A stretch of 57,373 bases of DNA from an uncultured Bacilli bacterium. Its GTDB lineage: Bacteria > Bacillota_I > Bacilli_A > ML615J-28 > CAG-313. A model generated the notes under the pieces. That model was not told the origin of the DNA. It ran no database searches and saw nothing but the letters and a program-made list of their open reading frames with translations. How positions within the stretch are numbered: position 1 is the stretch's first letter; every line of letters starts with the position of its first letter. Both the position numbers and the translations under genes were made by a program. Of this stretch, positions 18,634 to 26,330 are shown in pieces. The stretch lies in the NCBI GenBank assembly GCA_949879765.1, contig CATLBQ010000009.1:1-57373 (forward strand), given 5' to 3'.

Positions 18634-19348
18634 AATGATAGTCAGTTATGATGGTACTTTTTTTCATGGTTTTCAAAGACAAACGCATGATATATCTGTC
18701 CAACAGGTATTAGAGGAAAAACTAACAGAGATTTTAAAAACAAGTGTGGTCATTCATCCTTCTGGTAGAACAGATGCAGGGGTGCATGCAAAAGGACAAG
18801 TTGTTCATTTTGATTCTACACAATTGGTTCCACCAGAGAATTTGAAAAAAGTTGTGAATAAAAAAGTATATCCACACATATATGTAGTAGATGTAGAAAT
18901 AGTGGATGAAACATTCCATAGTCGGAAAAGTGCGATAAAAAAGGAGTATCACTATTTGGTTTCTTTAAATACTTTTGATCCACTTCAAGCCAATTACATG
19001 CATTTTTTTCATGATCGGTTAGATTTATCAAAAATTAGAGAAGCTATGAGATATATTGTGGGCACCCATGATTTTAAAAGTTTTTCAAAAAATCATGAAT
19101 TAAAACACACTATTCGTACGATTGAGTTTTTTACGTTAGATGTTCATGAGGGTATCCTTGAATTTATAATTATTGGGAATGGTTTTATGTATAATATGGT
19201 ACGGATTATCATTGCATTAATGTTAAAAGTAGGAGAAGGAAAATTTGCTCCAAGCGATATTCAAGCCATTATAGAAGGTAAATCAAGAAAATATGCACCT
19301 TACGTTGCCCCTGCACAAGGGTTATATCTTTGGAAAGTTTACTATTAA
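18623..19348 (+). CDS. truA: tRNA pseudouridine(38-40) synthase TruA
   Basis: Makes pseudouridine at positions 38-40 of the tRNA anticodon arm. The ATG at 18623 gives 241 residues starting MRYKMIVSYDGTFFHGFQRQ; GTG codons just upstream have no fitting ribosome site. The catalytic Asp is in GRTDAGVHA (about residue 53), and GNGFMYNMVRIIIA is the conserved C-terminal helix. In many Firmicutes rplM-rpsI follow truA; here a riboswitch and mntP do. Confidence 0.95.
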   Translation: MRYKMIVSYDGTFFHGFQRQTHDISVQQVLEEKLTEILKTSVVIHPSGRTDAGVHAKGQVVHFDSTQLVPPENLKKVVNKKVYPHIYVVDVEIVDETFHSRKSAIKKEYHYLVSLNTFDPLQANYMHFFHDRLDLSKIREAMRYIVGTHDFKSFSKNHELKHTIRTIEFFTLDVHEGILEFIIIGNGFMYNMVRIIIALMLKVGEGKFAPSDIQAIIEGKSRKYAPYVAPAQGLYLWKVYY

Positions 19349-19366
19349 TATTATAAGAAGAATTAT

Positions 19367-19395
19367 TTGACAAATGAGCCAATTTATGGTAAAAT
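19367..19395 (+). promoter_or_regulatory. Promoter of the mntP transcript
   Basis: A perfect TTGACA (19367-19372), a 17-bp spacer and TAAAAT (19390-19395) with an upstream TGG. Transcription would begin just before the riboswitch. Confidence 0.8.
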
Positions 19396-19404
19396 ACAAC
19401 TACA

Positions 19405-19499
19405 TCCGATGAGGGAGTAGCAGACACGAATGATTCGTGTAACAAGTCAACATCCTGACCATTTGGTCTGGCTTGTTTTAATATGCGAGACTCATGTAT
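19405..19499 (+). promoter_or_regulatory. yybP-ykoY manganese riboswitch
   Basis: The conserved blocks of this aptamer are present in order: GGGAGTAG (19413-19420), TCAACATC (19447-19454) and GCGAGACTCATG (19485-19496). P1 forms from ATGAG (19409-19413) with CTCAT (19491-19495). ACACGAA/TTCGTGT (19424-19440) makes one arm, and AACAAG (19441-19446) with CTTGTT (19472-19477) capped by GACC/GGTC makes the other. The family senses Mn2+ and usually turns genes on. The gene behind it is the Mn2+ exporter mntP, which supports the call strongly. Confidence 0.93.
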
Positions 19500-19544
19500 A
19501 TATATCAACTATACTATGCATGCAGTTTCAAAAAAAGAAAAAAT

Positions 19545-19576
19545 AAAATCCATGCATACGTATGTATGGATTTTTT
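19545..19576 (+). terminator. Riboswitch-controlled terminator before mntP
   Basis: AAATCCATGCATA (19546-19558) pairs over 13 bp with TATGTATGGATTT (19561-19573), then T residues. Its left arm CATGCATA (19551-19558) is the exact complement of TATGCATG (19515-19522), which lies between the aptamer and the terminator and can form an antiterminator. This fits transcriptional control by Mn2+. Confidence 0.85.
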
Positions 19577-19610
19577 AATATTATCAACACTATAAGTAGA
19601 GGAGAATATC

Positions 19611-20198
19611 ATGACAGTGAAATTTGTAATGACGAGTATTTTTTTAGGCATTGGTCTTGCTATGGATGCTTTTTCTGTTTCTTTAGCCAATGGCTTAAAT
19701 GAACCGCATATGCGAATGAAAAAAACAACGGGTATAGCGTTCGTATTTGCTTTTTTTCAAGCCGCAATGCCAATGATTGGATGGATATGCGTCCATACCA
19801 TTGTTGAATATTTTACCGCATTCGAAAAGATAATTCCTTGGATTGCCTTATTACTTTTAGGCTTAATTGGAACAAAAATGATTATAGAAGGTCTTAGACA
19901 CAATCAAAGTGAATTAGAAAAAACAAAAGTCGGTTTTTGGGCACTAATGATACAAGGTATAGCGACTTCAATTGATGCCCTTTCCGTAGGATTTACCATT
20001 TCTGAATACAATGTATGGATGGCATTGATATGTGCAGGTATAATTGCTGTAGTCACTTTTTTTCTGTCCCTCTTGGGAATATGGTTGGGTAAAAAATTTG
20101 GCACTAAATTATCAAATAAAGCAGAAATCTTTGGTGGGATTATTTTAATTATTATTGGTCTTGAAATCTTCATTACCGATTTATTATCAAGAATATAA
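19611..20198 (+). CDS. mntP: Manganese efflux pump MntP
   Basis: A 195-residue, six-segment membrane protein exporting Mn2+. The two half-repeats each carry an acidic membrane residue: D19 in GLAMDAFSVS and D122 in ATSIDALSVG, the signature of the MntP/YebN family. A loop near residues 93-107 separates them. AGGAGA precedes the ATG. The upstream Mn2+ riboswitch and terminator make it inducible by manganese, and it is 16 bp before an antiporter gene that probably shares the transcript. Confidence 0.95.
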   Translation: MTVKFVMTSIFLGIGLAMDAFSVSLANGLNEPHMRMKKTTGIAFVFAFFQAAMPMIGWICVHTIVEYFTAFEKIIPWIALLLLGLIGTKMIIEGLRHNQSELEKTKVGFWALMIQGIATSIDALSVGFTISEYNVWMALICAGIIAVVTFFLSLLGIWLGKKFGTKLSNKAEIFGGIILIIIGLEIFITDLLSRI

Positions 20199-20214
20199 GA
20201 AGGAGGAACAAAAT

Positions 20215-21207
20215 ATGTGGCCATATGTATTATTTATATTAGGATTAATTTTATTGATTAAAGGAGGGGACTGGTTTGTTGACGGAGCAACAGGTATTGC
20301 CCATAAACTCCATATTCCTGAATTGATTATTGGAGCAACCGTTGTTTCCATTGGTACCACTTTACCAGAAGTTATGGTTTCAGCAACCTCTGCGATGAGT
20401 GGACATGGTGAGATGTCCTATGGCAATGCCATTGGTTCGATTATTTGTAATACTGCACTCATAGCAGCTATTACTATTGCGGTAAAACCCTCAAAAGTAG
20501 ATCCAAAAAGTTTTAGGCTTCCTGTATTCTTTTTCTTTGGAACGGCTATCTTTTATACGATTATCTCTTATACGTTAGGTTATTTTAGTAGAATTGTAGG
20601 GATTTTGCTTTTAGGTATTTTTGTAATATATATGATTGTTCTTATTATGCAAGCTAAAAAAAGCATAAAAGAAGAACAACAAAAGCAAAATGAACTTGTA
20701 GAATCAAAGAATAATCAACAAGTGCAATCCAAAAAGCAAACCATCAAAGATATTCTTTTTCTAATTATTGGTGCAGCATTGATAGCAGTAGGTGCCAATT
20801 TGTTGGTTGATAATGGTACCAAAATTGCAACCTCACTTGGTGTACCAGAATCAGTCATTGCGTTAACCTTTGTGGCATTAGGTACTTCACTACCAGAGTT
20901 AGTTACTGCGATTACATCTTTGGTAAAAGGTCATGGCGCTCTTTCTTTAGGTAATATTATTGGTGCCAATTTATTTAATTTGGTCTTAGTGAGTGGCATG
21001 TCCATCACACTTATGCCATTTTCTATTCCTCAAGAGAAGATGTTAGCAGGTATCAATGCCTCTCTTTTAGTGGATATTCCCGTAATGCTTTGTGTAATGG
21101 CGATTATGACGTTACCAGCATTATTTAGAGGAAAACTATCACGCATACAAGGGATAGTGCTATTGATCATTTATGCTGCCTTTTGCGTATTTCAATTTGT
21201 ATCATAA
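20215..21207 (+). CDS. Calcium/sodium (cation) antiporter, CaCA family
   Basis: A 330-residue membrane exchanger with two alpha repeats, the first reading IGATVVSIGTTLPEVMVS (about residues 40-57) and the second ALTFVALGTSLPELVTA, the classic GTxxPE signature of Na+/Ca2+ exchangers such as YrbG. The repeats are joined by a hydrophilic loop rich in Lys, Glu and Gln (about residues 143-175). The ATG 20215 follows AAGGAGGAA; upstream in-frame codons lie in mntP. Being in the Mn2+-controlled operon, it may export manganese or be needed when manganese is high (inference). Confidence 0.9.
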   Translation: MWPYVLFILGLILLIKGGDWFVDGATGIAHKLHIPELIIGATVVSIGTTLPEVMVSATSAMSGHGEMSYGNAIGSIICNTALIAAITIAVKPSKVDPKSFRLPVFFFFGTAIFYTIISYTLGYFSRIVGILLLGIFVIYMIVLIMQAKKSIKEEQQKQNELVESKNNQQVQSKKQTIKDILFLIIGAALIAVGANLLVDNGTKIATSLGVPESVIALTFVALGTSLPELVTAITSLVKGHGALSLGNIIGANLFNLVLVSGMSITLMPFSIPQEKMLAGINASLLVDIPVMLCVMAIMTLPALFRGKLSRIQGIVLLIIYAAFCVFQFVS

Positions 21208-21216
21208 TCAATAGGC

Positions 21217-21250
21217 CACCTAGACTATCTGGATAGTCTAGGTGTTTTAT
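21217..21250 (+). terminator. Terminator of the mntP-antiporter operon
   Basis: CACCTAGACTATC (21217-21229) pairs perfectly over 13 bp with GATAGTCTAGGTG (21232-21244), followed by TTTTATTT. Confidence 0.92.
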
Positions 21251-21279
21251 TTGAAAAAAAGAAATATATATGATATGAT
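21251..21279 (+). promoter_or_regulatory. Promoter of the acyltransferase gene
   Basis: TTGAAA (21251-21256), a 17-bp spacer and TATGAT (21274-21279) with an extended TGA just before it, starting right behind the preceding terminator. Confidence 0.6.
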
Positions 21280-21302
21280 GAAAAGCGAAGGAATGGAAAA
21301 AT

Positions 21303-22571
21303 ATGAAACAAAAATACACACTAGAACAAAAACTAATGAAAAGAAAAATGAAAAAGCCTAATTGTATATATGGTATTTTAGGAAGAGTATGGAAAATATT
21401 ATTTTTTAAAAAATATAGGGTAAAAGTGATATTTCATCAAGACTTTAGAAAAGAAAAAGGTCCCTATATTTTAATCAGTAACCATGCTTCACGATTAGAC
21501 TATATGTATACAGGATTGCCTCTTTTACCCAATAGATATAATTTTGTTGCGGGATACAATGAATTTTTTCGCTCACATTTAAAAGGCGTATTTCATATAG
21601 CTCAAGTCATCCCCAAGAAAAATTTTACTGCGGACATATATACCATTAAACAAATCAAGAGAATTCTAGAACAAAAAGGAAAAATTATGATTTTCCCAGA
21701 AGGAATGAGTTCAATTTCTGGAAGCAATCAACCTGTCGCAATAGGAACAGGAAAATTTATTAAACATTGTCAAGTACCTGTGTATTATGCTGTAATTAAA
21801 GGAGGGTATTTAACGAGTCCAAAATATAATTTAGATGAGCGATTGGGTTATGTGGAAGTTGTATTTGATCAATTGTTTACAATAAATGAAATAGAAAAAC
21901 TTACCCCAGAAGAAATTGAGCAAAAAGTAAATGAAGCGATTTATCATGATGACTATGCTTGGAATCCACAAGAACAACACCATTATAAAACCAAAGGAGA
22001 AATCGCTAAACATTTGGAAACCTTGCTTTATTGGTGTCCTAAATGTCATCAAGAGTATGGTATGATAGGAGAAAAAAATAAAATTTATTGTAAATATTGT
22101 GGCAATGGGGCAATCATAGATGATACATATACGATGCATCCTTTTGATGAACATTGTGTTATCCCACAAACGCAGACTCAATGGTTTGATATGCAACGTC
22201 AAAATGTAAAAAAAGAAATTCAAGAAAAAGATTTTTGTCTTACTGAAGAAGTGGAATTGGGTGTTTTGCCACAATATCAATATTTAAAACATCAAAAGAC
22301 ATCAGAAATTGTAGGAACAGGAAGAATTACCTTTACCAAAGAAGGCCTTACCTATGAAGGAACGAAAGAAGGAAAGCCCTACCAGTTTCATATCAATACT
22401 GCTGAATTACCAACTTATGGGATGTGTACAGATGTTTCTAGATTTTATACATTCTATCACGGAGAGTTTGTCGAGTTTTATCCCAAACATCAAACTGTAG
22501 AAAAGTGGTTTTTAGTAACAGAAGAGATGCACAGATTAAATGGTGGAAAATGGCAAGATATTCAAAAATAA
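21303..22571 (+). CDS. PlsC-like acyltransferase with zinc-ribbon tail
   Basis: The N-terminal half is a glycerolipid acyltransferase: block I NHASRLD (H61 and D66, catalytic) and block III FPEG (131-134), with a hydrophobic patch at 25-45 for membrane contact. It probably acylates lysophosphatidic acid or a related glycolipid. The second half (about 190-422) is unusual: a zinc ribbon CPKC...CKYC at about 244-266, then a soluble region without known motif. Canonical PlsC has about 240 residues, so this is a fusion-type member. The gene has its own promoter and terminator. Confidence 0.82.
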   Translation: MKQKYTLEQKLMKRKMKKPNCIYGILGRVWKILFFKKYRVKVIFHQDFRKEKGPYILISNHASRLDYMYTGLPLLPNRYNFVAGYNEFFRSHLKGVFHIAQVIPKKNFTADIYTIKQIKRILEQKGKIMIFPEGMSSISGSNQPVAIGTGKFIKHCQVPVYYAVIKGGYLTSPKYNLDERLGYVEVVFDQLFTINEIEKLTPEEIEQKVNEAIYHDDYAWNPQEQHHYKTKGEIAKHLETLLYWCPKCHQEYGMIGEKNKIYCKYCGNGAIIDDTYTMHPFDEHCVIPQTQTQWFDMQRQNVKKEIQEKDFCLTEEVELGVLPQYQYLKHQKTSEIVGTGRITFTKEGLTYEGTKEGKPYQFHINTAELPTYGMCTDVSRFYTFYHGEFVEFYPKHQTVEKWFLVTEEMHRLNGGKWQDIQK

Positions 22572-22600
22572 AGTGAACTCAATCGGTTCACTTTATTTTT
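22570..22600. terminator. Bidirectional terminator between convergent genes
   Basis: AAAGTGAAC (22570-22578) pairs with GTTCACTTT (22586-22594). T residues follow on the plus strand and the upstream A residues give T residues on the minus strand, so it can serve both the acyltransferase gene and the small gene facing it. Confidence 0.85.
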
Positions 22601-22611
22601 GAATAGAAAGA

Positions 22612-22791
22612 TTAATCTTTCTTTTTTTCTTTATCTTCTTCGGGAAGAATATAAGTCTCATTATCAAATAAGCCTTCATCTTGAAATAACTTTCTAGAAT
22701 GGAATTCTTCCGCAAATTCGGTTCGATCGTCAAATTTCCGTTTCATATCATTGTTTAGTTTGTTTGGTTTAATAAATTCATGTCGATTCAT
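22612..22791 (-). CDS. Small hydrophilic protein, 59 residues
   Basis: An ATG on the minus strand at 22791 follows GGGGTGAA by 5 nt and opens 59 codons ending in TAA. The product starts MNRHEFIKPNKLN, is highly charged (many Lys, Asp, Glu), has no cysteine or membrane segment, and ends EEDKEKKKD. Clean ribosome site, convergent layout and a terminator behind it support a true gene. I do not recognise a family. It lies just before tmk on the other strand. Confidence 0.6.
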   Translation of the reverse strand: MNRHEFIKPNKLNNDMKRKFDDRTEFAEEFHSRKLFQDEGLFDNETYILPEEDKEKKKD

Positions 22792-22892
22792 TTTGATTTC
22801 ACCCCATATTTATTTTGTGCGCCATTTTAAAAATATATGTATAAATAAAAATTTTTTTCCTTAACTTATTGCTTTATAAAATAATGATTTTG

Positions 22893-22901
22893 TGGTATAA
22901 T
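22893..22901 (+). promoter_or_regulatory. Extended -10 promoter of the tmk operon
   Basis: TGGTATAAT at 22893-22901 is a perfect extended -10; the -35 region (TTTATA, 22873-22878) is weak. It lies 35 bp before tmk. Confidence 0.65.
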
Positions 22902-22936
22902 AAAAAATAACATAAAAGGAAAGAAGGAAAGGCATA

Positions 22937-23569
22937 ATGAAGGGGATATTGATTACATTAGAAGGCAATGATGGAAGTGGCAAATCAAGCGTAATTGAAG
23001 CCATTCGGAAAACACTCGAAGAAAAGGGGTATCCAGTAGTTTATACAAGAGAACCTGGAGGTAGCCAGATTGCGGAAAATATCCGTAAAGTGATCTTAGA
23101 TGTAGAAAATACAGGCATGGATGCTAAAACTGAGGCACTTCTTTATGCCGCAAGTAGAAGAGAGCACATTGAAAAAACCATCCGTCCTGCACTAGAAGCA
23201 GGTAAAATTGTATTATGTGATCGCTTTATTGATTCTTCTTTAGCTTATCAAGGTTATGCTAGAGGTCTTGGAATAGATGAGGTCTATCATATGAACCTAT
23301 ATGCAACAGAAGGCCTTCTTCCCGATCTTACCATTTTAGTTTGTGTAAAACCGGAAATAGGTATAGCGAGAATTACACAAAATCATAGAGGAGAGTTAGA
23401 CCGATTAGAAAGTGAAAAGATGGAATTTCATCAAAAAGTATATCAAGGTTATTTAGCAGTTCAAAAAAAATTTTCAACGCGTATCCAAATGATTGATGGA
23501 GAAAAAACAAAAGAAGAAGTACGACTTGATGCATTAGATATTGTTTTACGTTTTATTGGAGAAAATTAA
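22937..23569 (+). CDS. tmk: Thymidylate kinase
   Basis: Phosphorylates dTMP to dTDP for DNA synthesis. The 210 residues show P-loop GNDGSGKSS (about 9-17), the DR(Y/F) motif as DRFIDSSLAYQG and REPGGSQIAE, which binds dTMP. In Firmicutes tmk heads a small group with holB, ricT and rsmI, as here; the yaaQ gene that often follows it is missing. The ATG follows GAAAGGC. holB starts 1 bp after its stop. Confidence 0.95.
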   Translation: MKGILITLEGNDGSGKSSVIEAIRKTLEEKGYPVVYTREPGGSQIAENIRKVILDVENTGMDAKTEALLYAASRREHIEKTIRPALEAGKIVLCDRFIDSSLAYQGYARGLGIDEVYHMNLYATEGLLPDLTILVCVKPEIGIARITQNHRGELDRLESEKMEFHQKVYQGYLAVQKKFSTRIQMIDGEKTKEEVRLDALDIVLRFIGEN

Positions 23570-23570
23570 T

Positions 23571-24536
23571 ATGAAATATCAAGATTTATTTCAATACCAA
23601 AGTGAAGCAATGCAACTTTTAATGAATGCATATCAAAAGAAAAAATTAGTACATGCCTATTTGTTTGATGGTGAAACAGGAACAGGTACGACAGATGCGG
23701 CGATATATATGGCTAAGAAATTAATTTGCAAGGAAACGGCTTCCCCTTGTATGATATGCGATGATTGCAAACGAATAGATGCACATATGCATTTGAATTT
23801 CTTATATATAGCACCTGAAGGGGATATGATTAAAAAAGAGCAGATTGAGCGATTGATTCATGAATTTTCAATGTCTAGTTTTGAAGATGGTCCTAAGGTA
23901 TACATTATTCAAGATGCCGAAAAGATGAATACTGCGGCTGCTAATTCACTATTGAAATTTTTAGAAGAACCAAATCCCAATCACTATGCTATTTTAACCA
24001 CAACAAATGAAAAAAAATTATTAGATACAATCGTGTCTAGATGTCAATTGATTCATTTTAAACCTGTACCTAAAACATATTTGATGAGTCAACTTCAAAA
24101 TTGTGGGGTAGATACCGATATTGCCTATTTGGTGAGTTTCTTAACTACGGAATTAGATGTGGCGATGAAGTATATTGAAGAAGGTAAAATAACGAATTTC
24201 TTAAATATTGCTAAAAAAATTGTTGACAAAGACATAAAACACAAAGACCCCTATGTAGAGTATTATCGGAATCGTTCATACTTTTTAGAAGAAAAAGATA
24301 AAGCGTATCATCGATTCTTTTTAGACATACTCATTTTGATGTATCAAGAATTATTGAAAAGAGCTATGCATGATGGACAAGGGTATTTTGAAGATACTTT
24401 CCAACATATTCAATTAGAAGATGTAAATAAAGACGATATTATTCGAAAATTAGAGCGTATCAATGTGTATCAAGAAAGACTGAATTACTATGTAAATCTT
24501 GATTTGCAATATACTAGTCTTTTTGCGAAATTATAG
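23571..24536 (+). CDS. holB: DNA polymerase III delta' subunit
   Basis: Delta' is the rigid stator of the clamp loader. I use ATG 23571, which follows TGGAGAAA. The 321-residue protein keeps the AAA+ layout, but its P-loop GETGTGTT (33-40) lacks the ATP-binding lysine, as expected for delta', which does not hydrolyse ATP. A zinc module C53-x6-C60-x2-C63-x2-C66 and EKMNTAAANSLLKFLEEP follow. SRC occurs as IVSRCQ. Confidence 0.93.
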   Translation: MKYQDLFQYQSEAMQLLMNAYQKKKLVHAYLFDGETGTGTTDAAIYMAKKLICKETASPCMICDDCKRIDAHMHLNFLYIAPEGDMIKKEQIERLIHEFSMSSFEDGPKVYIIQDAEKMNTAAANSLLKFLEEPNPNHYAILTTTNEKKLLDTIVSRCQLIHFKPVPKTYLMSQLQNCGVDTDIAYLVSFLTTELDVAMKYIEEGKITNFLNIAKKIVDKDIKHKDPYVEYYRNRSYFLEEKDKAYHRFFLDILILMYQELLKRAMHDGQGYFEDTFQHIQLEDVNKDDIIRKLERINVYQERLNYYVNLDLQYTSLFAKL

Positions 24537-24547
24537 GAGGATAATGT

Positions 24548-25597
24548 ATGAAAACAGTTGTGGGAATACAATTTAAAGGTGGAGGTAGGGTATATTATTT
24601 TGATCCACTAGATAATCCATTTTCAAGAGGCGATTATGCTATTGTTGAAACGGTTCGCGGGTTAGAGTTAGGATTTGTTTCTATTGGCAATCGCGAAATT
24701 GAAGACGACCAATTAGAACATGAACTCAAACCGGTTATTCGTCGCGCAACAGAAGAAGATATTCGCCAAGAGGAAAAAAACAACGAACTAGCAAAAAAGA
24801 GTTTTGAAACATTTAAACAATTGGTGAAAGAATTTGATTTGGATATGAAGCCACTATATTGTGAATATACGATTGATTCTTCAAAAGTTATCTTTTATTA
24901 TTCTGCAGAAGATCGGGTTGATTTTAGAGAACTTTTAAAGGTACTTGCACCTAAATTTCGGATTCGGGTAGAATTGCGTCAAATTGGTACACGAGAGGCT
25001 GCTCGTGTGATTGGTGGAGTAGGTAGTTGTGGTAGAGAACTTTGTTGCAAAACGCATCTATCTAATTTTGATTTTGTGACGATGAAAATGGCCAAAGAAC
25101 AAGGTATGGCACTCAATACCAATAAGATTAGTGGTATATGTGATAAGTTGATGTGTTGCATTGCGTATGAACATGAATTGTATCAAGAGCTGAAAAAAGA
25201 ATTACCAAAAGTTGGGCAAATGGTTAAAACGCCAAGTTGCAATTGTTGTAAGGTAGTTTCAGTAGACTATATGAAAAAAATTGTTAGAACCAATGAAAAT
25301 CCCAATGGAGCACCAACTGTTCATGCGGCAAACGAAGTGGAAATCATTGATTTTTCTAAAGAAGTAAAAGATGATGCCAAAGTAGTAGTTACTATTCCAA
25401 AAGAAGTAAAAGGAAAAGAACGTGAAATTATTCTTACAGAAGAAGAAAAAAATGATGCATTTGAAACCAAATCTATTAATTTAGAAGAAATCCCCGCTTC
25501 AACGGATCAAAAAGAAAAGAAAAACAATCATAAAAATCAAAAACATTATAGAGGAAAAAAGCCAAATGTCAAAAGACAAAATCGAGATAGTGAATGA
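24548..25597 (+). CDS. ricT: Ric complex / PSP1-domain protein RicT (YaaT)
   Basis: Member of the PSP1 family; in Bacillus YaaT works with YlbF and YmcA to stimulate RNase Y mRNA processing and carries Fe-S clusters. The 349-residue protein opens VVGIQFKGGGRVYYFD and has the cysteine-rich core SCGRELCCKTH (about 158-168) and ICDKLMCCIAYEH, the ligands known in this family. The tail after about residue 265 is charged and low-complexity, ending in a Lys/Asn-rich stretch. It overlaps the next gene by 32 bp. Confidence 0.92.
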   Translation: MKTVVGIQFKGGGRVYYFDPLDNPFSRGDYAIVETVRGLELGFVSIGNREIEDDQLEHELKPVIRRATEEDIRQEEKNNELAKKSFETFKQLVKEFDLDMKPLYCEYTIDSSKVIFYYSAEDRVDFRELLKVLAPKFRIRVELRQIGTREAARVIGGVGSCGRELCCKTHLSNFDFVTMKMAKEQGMALNTNKISGICDKLMCCIAYEHELYQELKKELPKVGQMVKTPSCNCCKVVSVDYMKKIVRTNENPNGAPTVHAANEVEIIDFSKEVKDDAKVVVTIPKEVKGKEREIILTEEEKNDAFETKSINLEEIPASTDQKEKKNNHKNQKHYRGKKPNVKRQNRDSE

Positions 25598-26330
25598 TTT
25601 ACTTGGATATGAAGGATTAAAAATCATCCAGCGCCCTGATGTATTTCATTTTTCACTTGATTCAACCGTTTTAGCTGATTTTGTGGGTATCCGTCCATCT
25701 GATAAGAAAATCATTGATCTAGGCTGTGGTAATGGGTACATTCCTATTTTTCTTACGCTTAGAACAAAGGCCAAGATTTATGGTATAGAAATTCAACCAG
25801 AAATTGCTGATTTGGCTATAAGAAGTGTTGCACTCAATCATTTAGAAGAACAAATTACGATTATTCATGCGGATATGAAGGGCATCTATAAACAAGTTGG
25901 ATCATGCACCTTTGATGTAGTGACTTGTAATCCGCCCTATTTTAAATATCTACCATCTAGTAATATCAATGGAAATGAATATTTGACTATTGCAAGACAT
26001 GAAGTGAAAATCACCTTAGAGGAGGCCATTCAAGAGGCCAATATTCTTTTAAAAGATGGTGGTACATTTGCTATGGTGCACCGAGCTGAGCGGATGATGG
26101 AAATCTGTCATACACTAGAACAACATCATTTTAAAATCAAGCGCATTCGTTTTGTCTATCCCAAAACAACATCTCATACTGCCTTAGCTATTTTAGTAGA
26201 AGCGAAGAAAAAAGGCAAGGATGGAGGACTTCAAGTATTACCTCCTTTATATGTTGAAACAGAAGATGGACAATATACTGAAGAAATTCTCAAAATATTC
26301 AATTACAAGAAAGAAGAAACAACATGCTAA
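25566..26330 (+). CDS. trmN6: tRNA1(Val) adenine-37 N6-methyltransferase
   Basis: A class I SAM-dependent methyltransferase of the YabB/YfiC family, thought to methylate A37 of tRNA1-Val. The 254 residues have motif I DLGCGNGYIPIFL (about 47-59) and motif IV NPPY (about 122-125), the N6-adenine signature. The start, within the ricT end, follows AGAGGAAAA. yabA, which lies between these genes in Bacillus, is absent. The gene overlaps rsmI by 7 bp. Confidence 0.9.
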   Translation: MSKDKIEIVNDLLGYEGLKIIQRPDVFHFSLDSTVLADFVGIRPSDKKIIDLGCGNGYIPIFLTLRTKAKIYGIEIQPEIADLAIRSVALNHLEEQITIIHADMKGIYKQVGSCTFDVVTCNPPYFKYLPSSNINGNEYLTIARHEVKITLEEAIQEANILLKDGGTFAMVHRAERMMEICHTLEQHHFKIKRIRFVYPKTTSHTALAILVEAKKKGKDGGLQVLPPLYVETEDGQYTEEILKIFNYKKEETTC

